From positions 1,947,501 through 2,011,500 of the forward strand of contig NZ_CP009170.1 in the NCBI RefSeq assembly GCF_000763575.1: 64,000 nucleotides of DNA. Reading direction: 5' to 3'. Position numbers and translations under genes: made by a program. The notes under the pieces were generated by a model. It saw only the letters and a program-made list of their open reading frames with translations, was not told the DNA's origin and made no database searches. Position 1 is the first letter of the stretch, and the number at the start of each line of letters is the position of its first letter. The stretch comes from Thermoanaerobacter kivui. GTDB taxonomy: Bacteria > Bacillota > Thermoanaerobacteria > Thermoanaerobacterales > Thermoanaerobacteraceae. Of the stretch, positions 21,581 to 32,913 are shown one piece after another.

Positions 21581-21826
21581 TTCACCTATAATATCCGCAG
21601 CAGCGGCAGCATTTACATCAATACCACACATTACCCCAAGTTCCTTCATAGTATCGACGTACACTATTCTAATTGATTTTTCCTCACATAGTTCTTTTAT
21701 TTTTTTAGTAACATGTTCTTCCGCATCTTTTGCAATGTAGACCTGAAGTACATTGCAATTCATTATTGCTTTTAGAGTCTGCTTCGCTCCAACCACCCGC
21801 TTAGAAGGGCAATCTTGTCCCGCCAT
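21572..21826 (-). CDS. L7Ae/YbxF-type kink-turn RNA-binding protein
   Basis: This 84-residue protein is of the ribosomal L7Ae/L30e/YbxF family. It begins MAGQDCPSKRVVGAKQTLKA and contains the segment VLQVYIAKDAEEHVTKKIKE and the C-terminal GIDVNAAAAADII typical of the fold. Family members bind kink-turn RNA. The ATG at 21826 follows GGGAGG at 7 bases. Its place between rpoC and rpsL is the same as ybxF in Bacillus. The role in the ribosome or in regulation is not shown by sequence. Confidence 0.9.
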   Translation of the reverse strand: MAGQDCPSKRVVGAKQTLKAIMNCNVLQVYIAKDAEEHVTKKIKELCEEKSIRIVYVDTMKELGVMCGIDVNAAAAADIIGEKK

Positions 21827-21870
21827 TCGCCTTCCTCCCATCAGGACAGCGGTTTTTAACACACTTAATA

Positions 21871-21899
21871 ATTTTATCATTAAGCAGTTTAGCTGTCAA
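21871..21899 (-). promoter_or_regulatory. Promoter of the str operon (L7Ae-like, rpsL, rpsG, fusA, tuf)
   Basis: On the minus strand TTGACA (21894-21899), 17 bases, then TAAAAT (21871-21876). It lies right after the rpoC stop and about 45 bases before the L7Ae-like start codon. Confidence 0.75.
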
Positions 21900-21921
21900 C
21901 AGTAGAATTTCGTTTCAATCT

Positions 21922-24900
21922 TTAGTTGCTTGCCTTTACTTCTGTTTCTTCTTTTTCTTTATCTTGTCTTTCCTGTTGGTCATTCACTTTTTTTACAACA
22001 GAAATATTTCTATAGCGTGACAAACCTGTTCCAGCAGGAATTAGTTTACCTATTATCACATTTTCTTTTAATCCTAAGAGCGGGTCTACTTTACCTTTTA
22101 TAGCCGCATCTGTAAGCACTCTTGTCGTCTCTTGGAAAGAAGCAGCTGATAAGAAAGAATCTGTTGCCAAAGCCGCCTTTGTAATTCCCAAAAGAGCTCT
22201 TCTTCCAGTAGCGGGTCTTAATCCTTTTTCAATTGCTTTTTTGTTTTCATCTTCGAATTTAAACATATCTATAAGCTCTCCAGGAAGCATTGAAGTATCT
22301 CCTGGGTCTTCTACTTTTACTTTTCTCATCATTTGTCTTATTATTACTTCAATATGCTTATCATTTATTTCAACACCTTGTAATCTGTAAACTTTTTGGA
22401 CCTCTTGTAGCAAATAAGTTTGTACAGCAAATATACCCTTTATTTTCAAAAGGTCATGAGGATTTACAGACCCTTCTGTCAGTTCATCTCCTGCCTGTAT
22501 CACTTGACCGTCATGAACTTTAAGCCTGGAACCATACGGAATAAGGTATGTTTTGGAAATATTATTTTCTTCGTCTGTAACGATGACCTCACGCCTTTTT
22601 TTGGATTCATTGATTTTAACAACACCAGAAATTTCAGATATTACAGCAAGTCCTTTTGGTTTTCTCGCCTCAAAAAGTTCCTCCACTCTTGGAAGACCTT
22701 GAGTGATATCTGCACCAGCTACACCACCAGTGTGGAAAGTTCTCATGGTAAGCTGTGTACCAGGTTCTCCTATTGCCTGGGCTGCGATAATACCTACCGC
22801 TTCACCTATATCAACTGGTTCACCAGTTGCAAGGTTTCTTCCATAGCACATTCTGCATACGCCGTGTCTAGACCTACATGTCAAAAGTGACCTTATTTTA
22901 ACTCTTGTAATACCTGCTTTTTCAATTCTTTCAGCCTCTTCTTCATTTATCATCTCATTCCTTCTAACAATTATATTGCCTTCGCTGTCTACTATATCCT
23001 CTGCTGCAACTCTTCCAATTATTCTGTCTACCAATTTTTCAATGACTTCGTTTCCTTCTCTTATTTCTTCTACATAAATGCCTTCATCAGTGCCACAATC
23101 ATCCTCTCTAACTATCACGTCTTGGCTAACATCTACAAGCCTTCTGGTCAAATAACCAGAGTCGGCAGTTCTTAAAGCTGTATCTGCAAGACCTTTTCTT
23201 GCACCGTGAGTAGATATGAAGAATTCCAAAACATTGAGACCTTCTCTAAAGTTAGACCTTATAGGCAGCTCTATAATTCTTCCTGAAGGGTCTGCCATGA
23301 GGCCTCTCATTCCTGCCAGTTGCCTTATCTGATTTTTGCTTCCTCTTGCTCCAGAGTGAGCCATCATAAATATCGGGTTGAACTTATCAAGGCTTGCCAT
23401 AAGAGCCTCTGTTACTTTTTCTGTAGTCATATTCCATGTCCTTATGACGCTTTCATATCTCTCTTCTTCAGATATGAGACCGCGTCTGAATTGGCTTTCA
23501 ATTTTACTTACCATTTCATCTGCTTCTTTTAGCAGCTGTTCCTTTTCTTTAGGTATTACCATGTCAGATACGCTTACTGTAATAGCTGCTTTTGTAGAAT
23601 ATCTAAATCCTAATTCTTTAATTTTATCAAGAGTTTCTGCTGTCTTTGTAGGTCCGTGTAATCTATAGACTCTATCAAGAATTTTTCCCAATTTAGATTT
23701 ATCGACTAAATCATTGACTTCAAGGTCAAAAGCGGTTTCTGGGTTTGTCCTGTCGACATAGCCCAAATTTTGAGGTATAGCCTCGTTAAAAATGATTTTA
23801 CCGACCGTCGTCTCAATTATCTTCGACCTTTTCACCCCGTCAATTTCTCTTGTCATTTTTACTTTTATTTTTGCGTGGATGTGAATATATCCTAATTGGT
23901 ATGCCATAATAGCTTCTTCTGGGCTGGAGAAATATTTACCTTCACCCAATACCCCATCCTCATCTGCAGTTAAATAATAACATCCCAAAACCATGTCTTG
24001 CGTAGGTGTCATGACAGGTTTTCCATCTTGCGGCTTTAATATGTTGTTTGCTGCCAACATTAAAAACCTTGCTTCGGCTTGAGCTTCCACTGACAGCGGT
24101 ATGTGAACAGCCATCTGGTCACCGTCAAAGTCTGCGTTATAAGCCGTACACACAAGAGGATGAAGCTTTATAGCTCTTCCTTCTACCAGCACTGGTTCAA
24201 AAGCTTGGATACCGAGTCTGTGAAGTGTCGGAGCTCTATTTAAAAGAACAGGATGTTCTTTTATAACTTCCTCCAATACATCCCACACTTCAGGCTTTAC
24301 TTTTTCAACCATTCTCTTAGCGCTTTTTATGTGCTGTGCCAAACCTTCATCAACTAATTTTTTCATCACAAAAGGCTTAAAAAGCTCTAATGCCATTTCT
24401 TTTGGCAAACCACACTGATAAACTTTGAGTTCAGGTCCTACAACTATAACAGAACGACCTGAATAGTCTACCCTTTTACCCAAAAGATTTTGACGGAATC
24501 TTCCCTGTTTACCTTTTAGCATGTCTGAAAGAGACTTTAAAGGTCTGTTGCCTGGCCCTGTGACAGGTCTTCCTCTTCTTCCATTATCTATTAAAGCGTC
24601 TACTGCTTCTTGAAGCATTCTCTTCTCATTTCTAACTATGATGTCAGGAGCACCGAGGTCTAAAAGCCTTTTTAATCTATTGTTTCTGTTTATAACTCTT
24701 CTATATAAGTCATTGAGGTCTGAAGTAGCAAAGCGTCCGCCATCCAACTGCACCATAGGCCTTAAATCAGGTGGTATAACAGGAATAACCTCTAAAATCA
24801 TCCACTCCGGTCTGTTACCCGAATCTATAAAAGCCTGCACTACTTCTAATCTTCTTATAGCCCTTACCCTTTTTTGGCCTGTAGATTCTCTTATCTCCGC

Positions 24901-25476
24901 TTTCAGTTCTTTGCTCAATTTTTCAAGGTCAATCTCTTGCAACAACTCTTTTATAGCTTCTGCTCCCATTCCTGCTCTAAACCTATTACCATATTTGTCC
25001 AAATATTCTCTGTACTCTTTCTCTGACAATAACTGCTTTTTGGTAAGAGGAGTGTCACCTGGGTCAATTACTACATAGGAAGCAAAGTATAAAACTTTTT
25101 CTAAAGCTCTTGGAGACATGTCGAGAAGGAGTCCCATGCGGCTGGGTATACCTTTAAAATACCATATATGGGAAACTGGGGCAGCAAGTTCAATATGCCC
25201 CATTCTTTCTCTTCTAACTTTAGAACGTGTAACCTCAACACCGCACCTATCACAGACAACACCTTTGTATCTAACTCTTTTATACTTACCACAGTGGCAT
25301 TCCCAGTCTTTTGTAGGTCCAAAAATTCGCTCACAGAAAAGCCCATCTTTTTCTGGTTTTAACGTCCTGTAGTTTATAGTTTCAGGCTTTTTTACTTCCC
25401 CCCTTGACCATTCTCTTATTTTTTCAGGTGATGCCAAACCGATCTTAATAGCTTCAAAGTTTTTCAACTCAAACAA
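21922..25476 (-). CDS. rpoC: RNA polymerase beta-prime subunit
   Basis: This 1184-residue catalytic subunit of RNA polymerase has the N-terminal zinc site CHCGKYK with VVCDRCG and the catalytic magnesium motif [18 protein letters not shown] second zinc-binding cluster appears around [19 protein letters not shown]. The trigger-loop and bridge-helix regions are present, and the C-terminus ends in an acidic, charged tail. It follows rpoB by 35 bases with a strong ribosome-binding site. A str-operon promoter follows it. Confidence 0.98.
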   Translation of the reverse strand: MFELKNFEAIKIGLASPEKIREWSRGEVKKPETINYRTLKPEKDGLFCERIFGPTKDWECHCGKYKRVRYKGVVCDRCGVEVTRSKVRRERMGHIELAAPVSHIWYFKGIPSRMGLLLDMSPRALEKVLYFASYVVIDPGDTPLTKKQLLSEKEYREYLDKYGNRFRAGMGAEAIKELLQEIDLEKLSKELKAEIRESTGQKRVRAIRRLEVVQAFIDSGNRPEWMILEVIPVIPPDLRPMVQLDGGRFATSDLNDLYRRVINRNNRLKRLLDLGAPDIIVRNEKRMLQEAVDALIDNGRRGRPVTGPGNRPLKSLSDMLKGKQGRFRQNLLGKRVDYSGRSVIVVGPELKVYQCGLPKEMALELFKPFVMKKLVDEGLAQHIKSAKRMVEKVKPEVWDVLEEVIKEHPVLLNRAPTLHRLGIQAFEPVLVEGRAIKLHPLVCTAYNADFDGDQMAVHIPLSVEAQAEARFLMLAANNILKPQDGKPVMTPTQDMVLGCYYLTADEDGVLGEGKYFSSPEEAIMAYQLGYIHIHAKIKVKMTREIDGVKRSKIIETTVGKIIFNEAIPQNLGYVDRTNPETAFDLEVNDLVDKSKLGKILDRVYRLHGPTKTAETLDKIKELGFRYSTKAAITVSVSDMVIPKEKEQLLKEADEMVSKIESQFRRGLISEEERYESVIRTWNMTTEKVTEALMASLDKFNPIFMMAHSGARGSKNQIRQLAGMRGLMADPSGRIIELPIRSNFREGLNVLEFFISTHGARKGLADTALRTADSGYLTRRLVDVSQDVIVREDDCGTDEGIYVEEIREGNEVIEKLVDRIIGRVAAEDIVDSEGNIIVRRNEMINEEEAERIEKAGITRVKIRSLLTCRSRHGVCRMCYGRNLATGEPVDIGEAVGIIAAQAIGEPGTQLTMRTFHTGGVAGADITQGLPRVEELFEARKPKGLAVISEISGVVKINESKKRREVIVTDEENNISKTYLIPYGSRLKVHDGQVIQAGDELTEGSVNPHDLLKIKGIFAVQTYLLQEVQKVYRLQGVEINDKHIEVIIRQMMRKVKVEDPGDTSMLPGELIDMFKFEDENKKAIEKGLRPATGRRALLGITKAALATDSFLSAASFQETTRVLTDAAIKGKVDPLLGLKENVIIGKLIPAGTGLSRYRNISVVKKVNDQQERQDKEKEETEVKASN

Positions 25477-25511
25477 GGAGTGTCGCTCCTTTCATTAATA
25501 AATTTTGATTT

Positions 25512-28500
25512 TTAGACATCAAAGTCATCATCAAACATTAAGTCATCATTTTCTATCTCAAAGCTGTCCGGCTCAAAATCGATGTCTTCTGGAAGTTCTT
25601 CACTTTCTTCGTATCCTTCTTCATAGCCTTCTTCATAAACTTCTTCTGGCGGTGCATCTTCTCTTCCTTCTATATTGATATTAAGAGTAGCCTCTGGCAC
25701 ATCGGAGTCATCTTCATCTTCAAATTCTTTTAAGGCAATCTCTTGATTGTCTTCTGTAATAACTTTCACGTCAAGACATAAGCTCTGTAGCTCTTTTACC
25801 AACACCTTAAAGGACTCTGGTATACCCGGTTCAGGTATGTTTTCGCCTTTTACTATAGCCTCATAGGTTTTGACACGACCAGAGACGTCGTCTGATTTTA
25901 CTGTTAAAATCTCTTGCAAAGTATGAGCTGCACCATAAGCTTCCAGTGCCCACACTTCCATTTCACCAAATCTCTGACCGCCAAATTGTGCTTTTCCGCC
26001 CAACGGCTGCTGAGTAACCAGAGAATAAGGTCCTGTAGACCTTGCGTGCATCTTATCATCGACAAGGTGATGCAATTTCAACATGTACATGTAACCTACT
26101 GTAACCTTGTTATCAAAGGGCTCTCCTGTCCTTCCATCGTATAGTTGCACTTTCCCATCTGGTGAAAAACCGGATTTAGCTAAAAGCTCCTGTATATCTT
26201 CTTCTGTGGCTCCATCAAAAACAGGAGTAGCAATATGCCATCCAAGTGCTTTTGCAGCAAGACCTAAGTGAACTTCCAAAACCTGACCTATATTCATACG
26301 GGAAGGAACGCCTAATGGGTTTAAACATATCTGAAGAGGTGTACCATCCGGCAAAAATGGCATATCTTCAACAGGAAGTATTCTCGAAATAACACCCTTG
26401 TTACCGTGTCTTCCCGCCATCTTATCGCCGACAGAAATTTTCCTCTTTTGGGCAACAAATACCCTCACCATCTGGTTGACACCGGGTGGCAATTCATCTC
26501 CATTTTCTCTAGAGTAAACTTTGACATCCACTACAATACCTGATTCACCGTGAGGAACGCGTAAAGATGTATCCCTTACTTCTCTAGCTTTTTCACCAAA
26601 TATCGCTCTTAAAAGTCTTTCTTCTGCTGTAAGCTCTGTTTCCCCTTTTGGCGTTACTTTACCTACTAATATGTCTCCAGCTGTAACCTCTGCACCTATT
26701 CTTATTATCCCGCGCTCATCCAAATCCTTTAAAGCGTCTTCCCCCACATTTGGAATTTCTCTTGTTATCTCTTCGGGTCCTAGTTTTGTATCTCTCGCTT
26801 CTGCATCGTACTCTTCAATGTGAATAGAGGTTAATGAGTCGTCTCTTACTAATTCCTCACTTATTAAAATAGCGTCCTCGTAGTTATAACCTTCCCAAGG
26901 CATAAATCCTACCAAAACATTTCTCCCAAGGGCAATTTCACCTTGGTCAGTGGAAGGTCCGTCACATATTACTTGTCCTTTCTTTACCTCATCTCCTTCA
27001 TTCACAATGGGCCTTTGATTTATGCAAGTACCCTGGTTTGACCTTTTAAACTTCAATAAATTGTATTCATCACGTCTTCCATCTTTTGTTCTTATCACAA
27101 CTTTATCAGCAGTAACTTTTTCCACTATTCCGTCGTTTTTAGCAATGACAACTACTCCTGAATCTCTTGCAGCTTTATACTCTATACCCGTTGCTATAAT
27201 AGGCGCTTCTGGCTTTATCAGCGGAACTGCCTGCCTTTGCATGTTAGACCCCATCAAAGCCCTATTAGCATCGTCATTCTCCAAAAAAGGTATCATTGCA
27301 GTGGCAACCGACACAATCTGCTTCGGTGAAACGTCCATGAAGTCTACTTCAGTAGGCGGAACAGCTATTATTTCCTCTTTTAATCGACATACAACTTTTT
27401 CATTGACAAATCTATTGTTTTCATCCAATGGCTCGTTAGCCTGTGCAATTATATACTCATCTTCCGCATCTGCTGTCATATAGACAATTTCATCTGTTAC
27501 CTTTCCTGTCGTCTTATCAACTTTTCTATATGGAGCCTCAATAAACCCATACTCATTCACTCTCGCATAAGTTGTCAAAGAGCCAATAAGACCAATGTTT
27601 GGTCCTTCAGGAGTCTCAATCGGGCAAATTCTGCCGTAGTGAGAATAGTGAACGTCTCTTACTTCAAAACCTGCTCTTTCTCTGCTTAGTCCACCAGGAC
27701 CTAATGCGCTGACTCTTCTTTTGTGAGTAAGTTCTGCTAAAGGATTTGTCTGGTCCATAAATTGTGAAAGTTGTGAACTGCCAAAAAACTCTTTAATTGC
27801 CGCAACCACAGGGCGAATATTTATCAGGTTTTGAGGTGTTATTTCATTGACATCTTGAATTGTCATTCTTTCTTTAACTACTCGTTCTAATCTCGCAAGA
27901 CCAATTCTAAATTGATTTTGCAATAGTTCCCCTACAGACCTTAATCTTCTATTACCTAAATGGTCTATATCATCAACTGAACCTATACCATGGGATAAAT
28001 TCAAGTTGTAGTTTATACTAGCTATTATGTCATCTTTGGTGATATGCTTAGGTATGAGTTCATCCATTCTGTTTTTAATCTCATTTATGATAGCTTCCTC
28101 GTCAGAGAAGTTATTGAGAATCTCTTTCAACACATTTAAATTTACTTTTTCCTTAATGTTCAAACTGGAAACGTCATAAGGCATAGGATATTTATTTATA
28201 TCAACAGTATTATTTCCTATTACTTTTACTACTTTTCCTTCTACCAAAACCTCTACTTCATTTATTCCGCAATTTTGAATTTCTTCTGCTTTTTCTTTGG
28301 AAATCTTTTCTCCTTCTTCTACTAAAACTTCGCCCGTAACAGGATTGACAATTTTTTTCGCGCTTTTTAAATTTGCAATTCTCGCTTTTAGAGCAAGCTT
28401 TTTGTTAAACTTATAGCGTCCTACCTTTGCTAAATCATATCTTTTGGGGTCAAAGAATAGCGCATAAAGAAGATTTCTCGCACTTTCAACAGTAGGGGGT

Positions 28501-29228
28501 TCTCCCGGTCTTAACCTTTTATAAATTTCTATAAGGGCTTCTTCTTCAGATTTAGTCGTGTCTTTATCTAAAGTAGTTTTGATTTTTTCTTCTTCACCTA
28601 AAAGTTCAAGTATTTGAACGTCAGTGCTATAGCCTAATGCCCTTAACAACACAGTTATTGGGACTTTTCTGGTTCTATCAATTCTTACATAAAATATATC
28701 ATTAGAGTCTTCTTCGTATTCCAACCATGCTCCCCTATTTGGAATGACAGTAGCAAAAATCAGCTTTTTCCCAAACTTATCAAATTGCTGTTCATAATAC
28801 ACCCCTGGAGACCTGACTAACTGGCTGACAATTAGACGCTCTGCACCATTTATAATAAAAGTACCCTTTTCCGTCATTAAAGGGAAATCTCCCATGAAAA
28901 CTTCAGATTCTTTGATTTCCCCTGTTTCCCTGTTGGTAAGGCGTACTTTGACTTTCATCGGTACAGCATATGTAGTGTCTCTGTCTTTGCATTCTTCTAC
29001 AGAATATTTGGGGTTGTTTTCTAATCTGTAATCGACAAATTCTAATGCCAAATTCCCCGTAAAGCTCTCTATTGGGGAAATTTCTCTAAAGACTTCTCTC
29101 AATCCCTCCTCTAAAAACCATTTGTAGGACTTCTTTTGAACTTCAATAAGGTCGGGCATTTCTAATACTTCGTCGATCTTGGCAAAGCTCATTCTTGTCT
29201 TGTTGCCCACTTGTACAGGACGTATCAT
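25512..29228 (-). CDS. rpoB: RNA polymerase beta subunit
   Basis: This 1238-residue subunit forms the catalytic cleft and the rifampicin pocket. The segment [20 protein letters not shown] followed by [20 protein letters not shown] is the canonical rifampicin region with wild-type residues. The C-terminal clamp motif [20 protein letters not shown] is intact. A glutamate-rich tail (about residues 1185-1238) follows. The ATG at 29228 is preferred over an in-frame GTG at 29237, because the latter overlaps the AAGGGGTG ribosome-binding site. Confidence 0.98.
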   Translation of the reverse strand: MIRPVQVGNKTRMSFAKIDEVLEMPDLIEVQKKSYKWFLEEGLREVFREISPIESFTGNLALEFVDYRLENNPKYSVEECKDRDTTYAVPMKVKVRLTNRETGEIKESEVFMGDFPLMTEKGTFIINGAERLIVSQLVRSPGVYYEQQFDKFGKKLIFATVIPNRGAWLEYEEDSNDIFYVRIDRTRKVPITVLLRALGYSTDVQILELLGEEEKIKTTLDKDTTKSEEEALIEIYKRLRPGEPPTVESARNLLYALFFDPKRYDLAKVGRYKFNKKLALKARIANLKSAKKIVNPVTGEVLVEEGEKISKEKAEEIQNCGINEVEVLVEGKVVKVIGNNTVDINKYPMPYDVSSLNIKEKVNLNVLKEILNNFSDEEAIINEIKNRMDELIPKHITKDDIIASINYNLNLSHGIGSVDDIDHLGNRRLRSVGELLQNQFRIGLARLERVVKERMTIQDVNEITPQNLINIRPVVAAIKEFFGSSQLSQFMDQTNPLAELTHKRRVSALGPGGLSRERAGFEVRDVHYSHYGRICPIETPEGPNIGLIGSLTTYARVNEYGFIEAPYRKVDKTTGKVTDEIVYMTADAEDEYIIAQANEPLDENNRFVNEKVVCRLKEEIIAVPPTEVDFMDVSPKQIVSVATAMIPFLENDDANRALMGSNMQRQAVPLIKPEAPIIATGIEYKAARDSGVVVIAKNDGIVEKVTADKVVIRTKDGRRDEYNLLKFKRSNQGTCINQRPIVNEGDEVKKGQVICDGPSTDQGEIALGRNVLVGFMPWEGYNYEDAILISEELVRDDSLTSIHIEEYDAEARDTKLGPEEITREIPNVGEDALKDLDERGIIRIGAEVTAGDILVGKVTPKGETELTAEERLLRAIFGEKAREVRDTSLRVPHGESGIVVDVKVYSRENGDELPPGVNQMVRVFVAQKRKISVGDKMAGRHGNKGVISRILPVEDMPFLPDGTPLQICLNPLGVPSRMNIGQVLEVHLGLAAKALGWHIATPVFDGATEEDIQELLAKSGFSPDGKVQLYDGRTGEPFDNKVTVGYMYMLKLHHLVDDKMHARSTGPYSLVTQQPLGGKAQFGGQRFGEMEVWALEAYGAAHTLQEILTVKSDDVSGRVKTYEAIVKGENIPEPGIPESFKVLVKELQSLCLDVKVITEDNQEIALKEFEDEDDSDVPEATLNINIEGREDAPPEEVYEEGYEEGYEESEELPEDIDFEPDSFEIENDDLMFDDDFDV

Positions 29229-29387
29229 CCATTTCACCCCTTAAAAAATGTAAATTACCAAAAGTTTTCAACTTTTGGATTGCGCACAAAAGAACCCTAT
29301 TTTACCATTATTATTCACCAACAGTCGTCCTCTTATACATATACATATATTAACAAATAAAAAAGGCCACTATTAATGCAATTTATT

Positions 29388-29416
29388 ATAATAGCACAAG
29401 TGAAGATTTATGTCAA
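29388..29416 (-). promoter_or_regulatory. rpoBC promoter with 150-base leader
   Basis: On the minus strand TTGACA (29411-29416), 17 bases, then TATTAT (29388-29393). The leader to rpoB is about 150 bases. Near its end CCAAAAGTT pairs with AACTTTTGG (29258-29278), and six T lie 8 bases after that hairpin, giving a weak attenuator-like shape. The promoter sits directly after the rplL terminator. Confidence 0.7.
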
Positions 29417-29427
29417 CAATTCCCCAT

Positions 29428-29461
29428 AAAAAAATAAGGGCAAAATTTTTGCCCTTATTTT
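29428..29461 (-). terminator. Terminator after rplL
   Basis: On the minus strand AATAAGGGCAAAA pairs with TTTTGCCCTTATT, followed by TTTTT. It begins at the rplL stop and separates rplJ-rplL from rpoBC. Confidence 0.85.
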
Positions 29462-29832
29462 ATTTCTACTTTTGCACCAACTTCTTCGAATTTTGCTTTG
29501 ATTTGATTTGCTTCGTCTTTGCTTACTCCTTCTTTAACTGGCTTTGGAGCACTTTCTACTAAATCTTTTGCTTCTTTTAGTCCTAAGCCTGTTACTTCTC
29601 TCACAACCTTGATAACTTTTATCTTGTCGCTACCTACTTCTTGTAAAATAACATCAAATTCTGTTTTTTCTTCAGCTGGTGCTGCTGCTGGTGCTCCAGC
29701 TGCTGGAGCTGCTGCAACTGCTACAGGAGCTGCCGCAGATACGCCAAATTCCTCCTCTAAAGCTTTTACCAATTCAGCTAATTCTAGAACTGTCATATTT
29801 TTTATGGCTTCCAAAATTTCCTCTTTGTTCAT
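29455..29832 (-). CDS. rplL: Ribosomal protein L7/L12
   Basis: This 125-residue stalk protein recruits translation GTPases. The N-terminal dimerisation helix is [20 protein letters not shown], followed by an alanine- and proline-rich hinge at about residues 37-56 and the C-terminal domain ending [14 protein letters not shown]. The ATG at 29832 follows GGAGG at 8 bases and gives the usual start. It lies 37 bases after rplJ. Confidence 0.97.
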   Translation of the reverse strand: MNKEEILEAIKNMTVLELAELVKALEEEFGVSAAAPVAVAAAPAAGAPAAAPAEEKTEFDVILQEVGSDKIKVIKVVREVTGLGLKEAKDLVESAPKPVKEGVSKDEANQIKAKFEEVGAKVEIK

Positions 29833-29869
29833 TTTCTCTACCTCCATCTTAAAATTTTTATTTTTGTTT

Positions 29870-30403
29870 TCAAGCTTCAGCTTGCTTTTTCTCTTTCACT
29901 GCATTCAAAGCATATAACAAACTTCTCAATGTACCAGACAGCACAAAAACGAGATTTGTAATAGGAGCTTTCATGCTGCCCAAAGCTTTCGCCACAAGCT
30001 CTTCCCTTGAAGGAAGCTCTGCCAAAGCCTTAATTTCTTCAACTGTCACTAACTTCCCATTTACAAGACCTGCTTTTAACTCAATTCCCTTGTGATCTTT
30101 CATAAATTCCACAAGAACTTTAGCAGGCGCAACAGGGTCATCGTATCCAAAAGCTACAGAAGTTGGCCCTTCAAAATATTTAATTAAATCATCTCCATAG
30201 CCTAGTTCCTTAGCTGCAATAGTCATTAAAGTATTTTTGTAGACTTTGTACTCAGAATTAGCTTCTCTAAATTTGCGTCTTAATATAGTATCATCTTCTA
30301 CAGTCAAGCCACTAAAGTTTGAAAAAATCACTGTTTGTGCTCGTGACAATTTGTCTTTAAACTCTGCTACGATTTGTTGCTTTTTCTCTTTTGCTGTGCC
30401 CAC
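29870..30403 (-). CDS. rplJ: Ribosomal protein L10
   Basis: This 177-residue protein anchors L7/L12 dimers to the ribosome. It contains [20 protein letters not shown] and [12 protein letters not shown], typical of L10, with a C-terminal helix for L12 binding. The start codon is GTG, 7 bases after GGAGG. The upstream region is the L10 leader, through which L10-L12 complexes are known to repress their own synthesis in Firmicutes. Confidence 0.97.
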   Translation of the reverse strand: MGTAKEKKQQIVAEFKDKLSRAQTVIFSNFSGLTVEDDTILRRKFREANSEYKVYKNTLMTIAAKELGYGDDLIKYFEGPTSVAFGYDDPVAPAKVLVEFMKDHKGIELKAGLVNGKLVTVEEIKALAELPSREELVAKALGSMKAPITNLVFVLSGTLRSLLYALNAVKEKKQAEA

Positions 30404-30421
30404 CTTCCCACCTCCTTAAAA

Positions 30422-30530
30422 AATTTAAAAAGGATCCCGTAGACACGAGGATCCCTTTTGGGAATTTATTTCTAAAAACCTCGGTGGGATTTACGTGCAA
30501 AAGCACACCCACTGTCTACGGTCTTTTTAT
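30422..30530 (-). promoter_or_regulatory. L10 leader (autoregulatory mRNA structure)
   Basis: On the minus strand this begins with AAAAAGACCGTAGACAG, continues through GTGGG with GTGCTTTTGCAC and CCCAC, and ends with GGGATCCTCGTGTCTACGG then GGATCCTTTTT. CCGTAGACA near the start is complementary to TGTCTACGG near the end, and GGATCC elements can form a terminator. This is the arrangement of the L10 leader family upstream of rplJ-rplL. Confidence 0.88.
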
Positions 30531-30548
30531 TCAATTTCAACGTCACTT

Positions 30549-30577
30549 ATTATACCTTACATCTTTTTGTCTGTCAA
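30549..30577 (-). promoter_or_regulatory. rplJL promoter
   Basis: On the minus strand TTGACA (30572-30577), 17 bases, then TATAAT (30549-30554): both hexamers are perfect consensus. Transcription would start just before the L10 leader. Confidence 0.9.
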
Positions 30578-30586
30578 CAACTTTTA

Positions 30587-31279
30587 TTAAAAAATCTTTA
30601 AAGGATTAACCTTCACACCTGGTCCCATTGTAGAAGATAACACTACACTTTTGATGTATTGTCCTTTTGCGGCTGCTGGTTTGGACTTGATTATAGCATC
30701 CATAACTGCTCTGAAGTTTTCTAATAACTTCTCTTTCCCAAAGGATTTTTTCCCTATAGGAACGTGAATTATACCTGCTTTATCCACCCTGTACTCAATC
30801 TTACCAGCTTTAATTTCTTTAATAGCTTTTTCTAAATCAAAAGTCACAGTACCTGATTTAGGGTTTGGCATTAATCCTTTTGGACCTAATATTTTACCTA
30901 ATCTCCCTACAGCTGCCATCATATCAGGAGTTGCAACTACAACATCATAATCAAACCAATTTTCATTTTGAATTTTTGCAACTAATTCTTCTGCTCCCAC
31001 ATAATCAGCGCCTGCTGCTTCTGCTTCTTTAGCTTTTTCCCCTTTTGCAAAAACTAATACTTTCACACTTTTTCCTGTTCCGTGAGGAAGCACTACTGTA
31101 CCTCTTACCTGTTGGTCAGCATGTCTTGGGTCAACACCTAGTCTTACAGCTAAATCAATTGTTTCGTCAAAATTTGCCTTTGCAGTTTTCAAAACAATAT
31201 CTATTGCTTCATCACTGGAATACTGCTGTGTTTTGTCATATAACTTTAAGCTCTCTAAATATTTTTTCCCACGTTTCAT
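30587..31279 (-). CDS. rplA: Ribosomal protein L1
   Basis: This 230-residue protein forms the L1 stalk that moves with the E-site tRNA. It begins [20 protein letters not shown] and carries the signature [20 protein letters not shown]. Length and position after rplK are typical. L1 represses the rplKA operon in many bacteria, and a fitting hairpin precedes this gene. Confidence 0.98.
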   Translation of the reverse strand: MKRGKKYLESLKLYDKTQQYSSDEAIDIVLKTAKANFDETIDLAVRLGVDPRHADQQVRGTVVLPHGTGKSVKVLVFAKGEKAKEAEAAGADYVGAEELVAKIQNENWFDYDVVVATPDMMAAVGRLGKILGPKGLMPNPKSGTVTFDLEKAIKEIKAGKIEYRVDKAGIIHVPIGKKSFGKEKLLENFRAVMDAIIKSKPAAAKGQYIKSVVLSSTMGPGVKVNPLKIF

Positions 31280-31293
31280 TTTCTAACCTCCTT

Positions 31294-31319
31294 GTGGTAT
31301 TATCGGACTTTCCTCCCAC
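31294..31319 (-). promoter_or_regulatory. Candidate L1-binding leader before rplA
   Basis: The minus strand reads GTGG, then GAGGAAAGTCCGATAATA, then CCAC, a short irregular hairpin between rplK and rplA. Its purine-rich asymmetric loop resembles the L1-binding sites in rRNA and L1 mRNAs. This is inferred from shape and place only. Confidence 0.4.
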
Positions 31320-31325
31320 TTATTT

Positions 31326-31748
31326 TTATACAATCTCTATACCCATGCTTCTTGCAGTACCTGCTATCATCCGCATAGCAGCCTCTATATCAGAAGCATT
31401 TAAGTCTTTCATCTTGATTTCAGCAATTTCTCTAAGCTGCTCCCTTGTAATTTTTCCTACTTTTTGTTTGTTAGGTTGCGGAGAACCTGACTCTATTCCA
31501 GCTGCCTTTTTGAGTAGCACAGCTGCTGGTGGAGTTTTAGTTATAAAACTAAATGACCTGTCTGCATATATTGTAATAACAACAGGAATTATTAGCCCTG
31601 CGTCTTTGGCTGTCCTTTCATTGAACTCTTTACAAAAAGCCATTATATTAACACCGTGAGGTCCTAAAGCAGTACCTACTGGTGGCGCAGGAGTAGCTTT
31701 TCCCGCTGGCAACTGTATTTTTACAACTGCTGCCACTTTCTTTGCCAT
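31326..31748 (-). CDS. rplK: Ribosomal protein L11
   Basis: This 140-residue protein of the GTPase centre is the thiostrepton site and is needed for RelA activation. It starts [20 protein letters not shown] and includes [20 protein letters not shown]. The C-terminal RNA-binding signature [20 protein letters not shown] is clear. It follows nusG by 46 bases. Confidence 0.98.
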   Translation of the reverse strand: MAKKVAAVVKIQLPAGKATPAPPVGTALGPHGVNIMAFCKEFNERTAKDAGLIIPVVITIYADRSFSFITKTPPAAVLLKKAAGIESGSPQPNKQKVGKITREQLREIAEIKMKDLNASDIEAAMRMIAGTARSMGIEIV

Positions 31749-31794
31749 GATTACACCTCCTTACCAAATTAAAATAGCTTATGAGTTTCTACTT

Positions 31795-32319
31795 TTATAT
31801 TTTTTGAAGTTGTACAAGGTCAAATTCAACCGGTGTCTCTCTCCCAAACATGGAAATTAAAACTTTCGCCTTTTGTCTTTCTGGATAAATCTCTTGAACT
31901 ACTCCAATAAAATTCTCAAAAGGCCCAGAAATAACCCTGACAGTATCTTTTACATTAAGGTCAACTGCAGTTGGAATCTCTTTTATACCTAAAGCTCTAA
32001 CTTCCGCTTCAGTTAATGGTACAGGTTTAGATCCAGGGCCTACAAATCCTGTAACACCCCTGGTATTTCGCACAACGTACCAAGTATCATCTGTCATAAC
32101 CATTTTCACCAAAACGTAACCCGGGAAAATCTTTCTCTCGACAGTTTTCTTTTTACCGTCTTTAATCTCAACAACTTTTTCCGTAGGTACGATGATTTGG
32201 TGAATTAAATGCTGCAAATTCCTATTCTCTACAATTTTCTCTAAATTAGCCTTAACTTTGTTTTCATATCCAGAATAGGTATGAACCACATACCACTTTG
32301 CATTTTCTTTTTCTGGCAT
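31795..32319 (-). CDS. nusG: Transcription termination/antitermination factor NusG
   Basis: This 174-residue factor binds RNA polymerase through its NGN domain (KWYVVHTYSGYENKVKANLE near the start) and S10 or Rho through its C-terminal KOW domain (DTVRVISGPFENFIGVVQEI). The ATG at 32319 lies 5 bases after GAGGT; a TTG two codons earlier overlaps that site. It is in the conserved secE-nusG-rplK-rplA order. Confidence 0.96.
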   Translation of the reverse strand: MPEKENAKWYVVHTYSGYENKVKANLEKIVENRNLQHLIHQIIVPTEKVVEIKDGKKKTVERKIFPGYVLVKMVMTDDTWYVVRNTRGVTGFVGPGSKPVPLTEAEVRALGIKEIPTAVDLNVKDTVRVISGPFENFIGVVQEIYPERQKAKVLISMFGRETPVEFDLVQLQKI

Positions 32320-32351
32320 AGTCAACCTCTGGGGACTCGCCCCAACCTCCT

Positions 32352-32549
32352 TTAAACTTTAATAATGAGCTTTAATAGATAACTAAAAACTGAGTCAATC
32401 AAAAAAATGAATACTGTAAAAAGAGCTACTACTATTAATACAATTTCCGTATAAGTTATCATAGTTTCTCTGCTTGGCCATGTCACCTTTTTCATTTCTG
32501 CCCTTACATCTTTGAAAAACTTGACAATTTTTCTTCCTTCACCGGCCAT
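32352..32549 (-). CDS. secE: Protein translocase subunit SecE
   Basis: This 65-residue protein has the short single-membrane-span form of SecE found in Gram-positives. It stabilises SecY. The amphipathic region FFKDVRAEMKKVTWPSRETM contains the conserved K-K-V-x-W-P motif, followed by one hydrophobic helix (about residues 35-60). It lies between rpmG and nusG. Confidence 0.97.
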   Translation of the reverse strand: MAGEGRKIVKFFKDVRAEMKKVTWPSRETMITYTEIVLIVVALFTVFIFLIDSVFSYLLKLIIKV

Positions 32550-32578
32550 TTCCTCACATCCTCTTAAAGTTTTAAAAA

Positions 32579-32728
32579 CTACTTAGTCTCTCTATGCAAG
32601 GTATGCTTTTTGCAGAATTTGCAGTATTTCATTAATTCTAACCTATCAGGGTCATTCTTCTTATTTTTTGTTGTATGATAGTTTCTATTCTTACACTCAG
32701 TACATGCCAATGTAATTTTTACTCTCAA
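32579..32728 (-). CDS. rpmG: Ribosomal protein L33, zinc-binding form
   Basis: This 49-residue protein reads [20 protein letters not shown] onward, ending [11 protein letters not shown]. Cysteines 9, 12, 36 and 39 form the zinc ribbon. The start codon is TTG, 7 bases after GGGAGG. It is the first gene of rpmG-secE-nusG-rplK-rplA. It was read directly from the minus strand because of its short length. Confidence 0.94.
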
Positions 32729-32763
32729 TTATTACACCTCCCGGTGATTCGACTGCTTAGTCA

Positions 32764-32792
32764 AATTTATCATAAATATAACTTCTTGTCAA
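32764..32792 (-). promoter_or_regulatory. Promoter of rpmG-secE-nusG-rplK-rplA
   Basis: On the minus strand TTGACA (32787-32792), 17 bases, then TAAATT (32764-32769), about 35 bases before the rpmG start. Confidence 0.75.
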
Positions 32793-32808
32793 TCACCAAA
32801 AACAAAAA

Positions 32809-32860
32809 GTCTGTGTCAAAGATTTGTAGGTAGCTCATTAGTTGACATTTTGCACAGTTT
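32809..32860 (+). repeat. Possible end fragment of the structured repeat family
   Basis: The plus strand TGTGTCAAAGATTTGTAGG, then TTAGTTGACATTTTGCAC, resembles the left flank and closing-stem start of element B (TGTGTATCAAAATTTTGTAG, then TTAGGTGACGTTTTGACGC). The rest of the element is absent. It could be a decayed copy or chance similarity. Confidence 0.35.
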
Positions 32861-32881
32861 GCTAAAGCATTGATTTAACTC

Positions 32882-32913
32882 AAAAGAAGCCAGGTTTGAA
32901 CCCGGCTTCTTTT
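32882..32913 (-). terminator. Terminator after tuf copy 2
   Basis: On the minus strand AGAAGCCGGGTT, CAAA, then CCTGGCTTCTTTT forms a GC-rich stem that starts right after the tuf stop and ends in four T. Confidence 0.85.
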
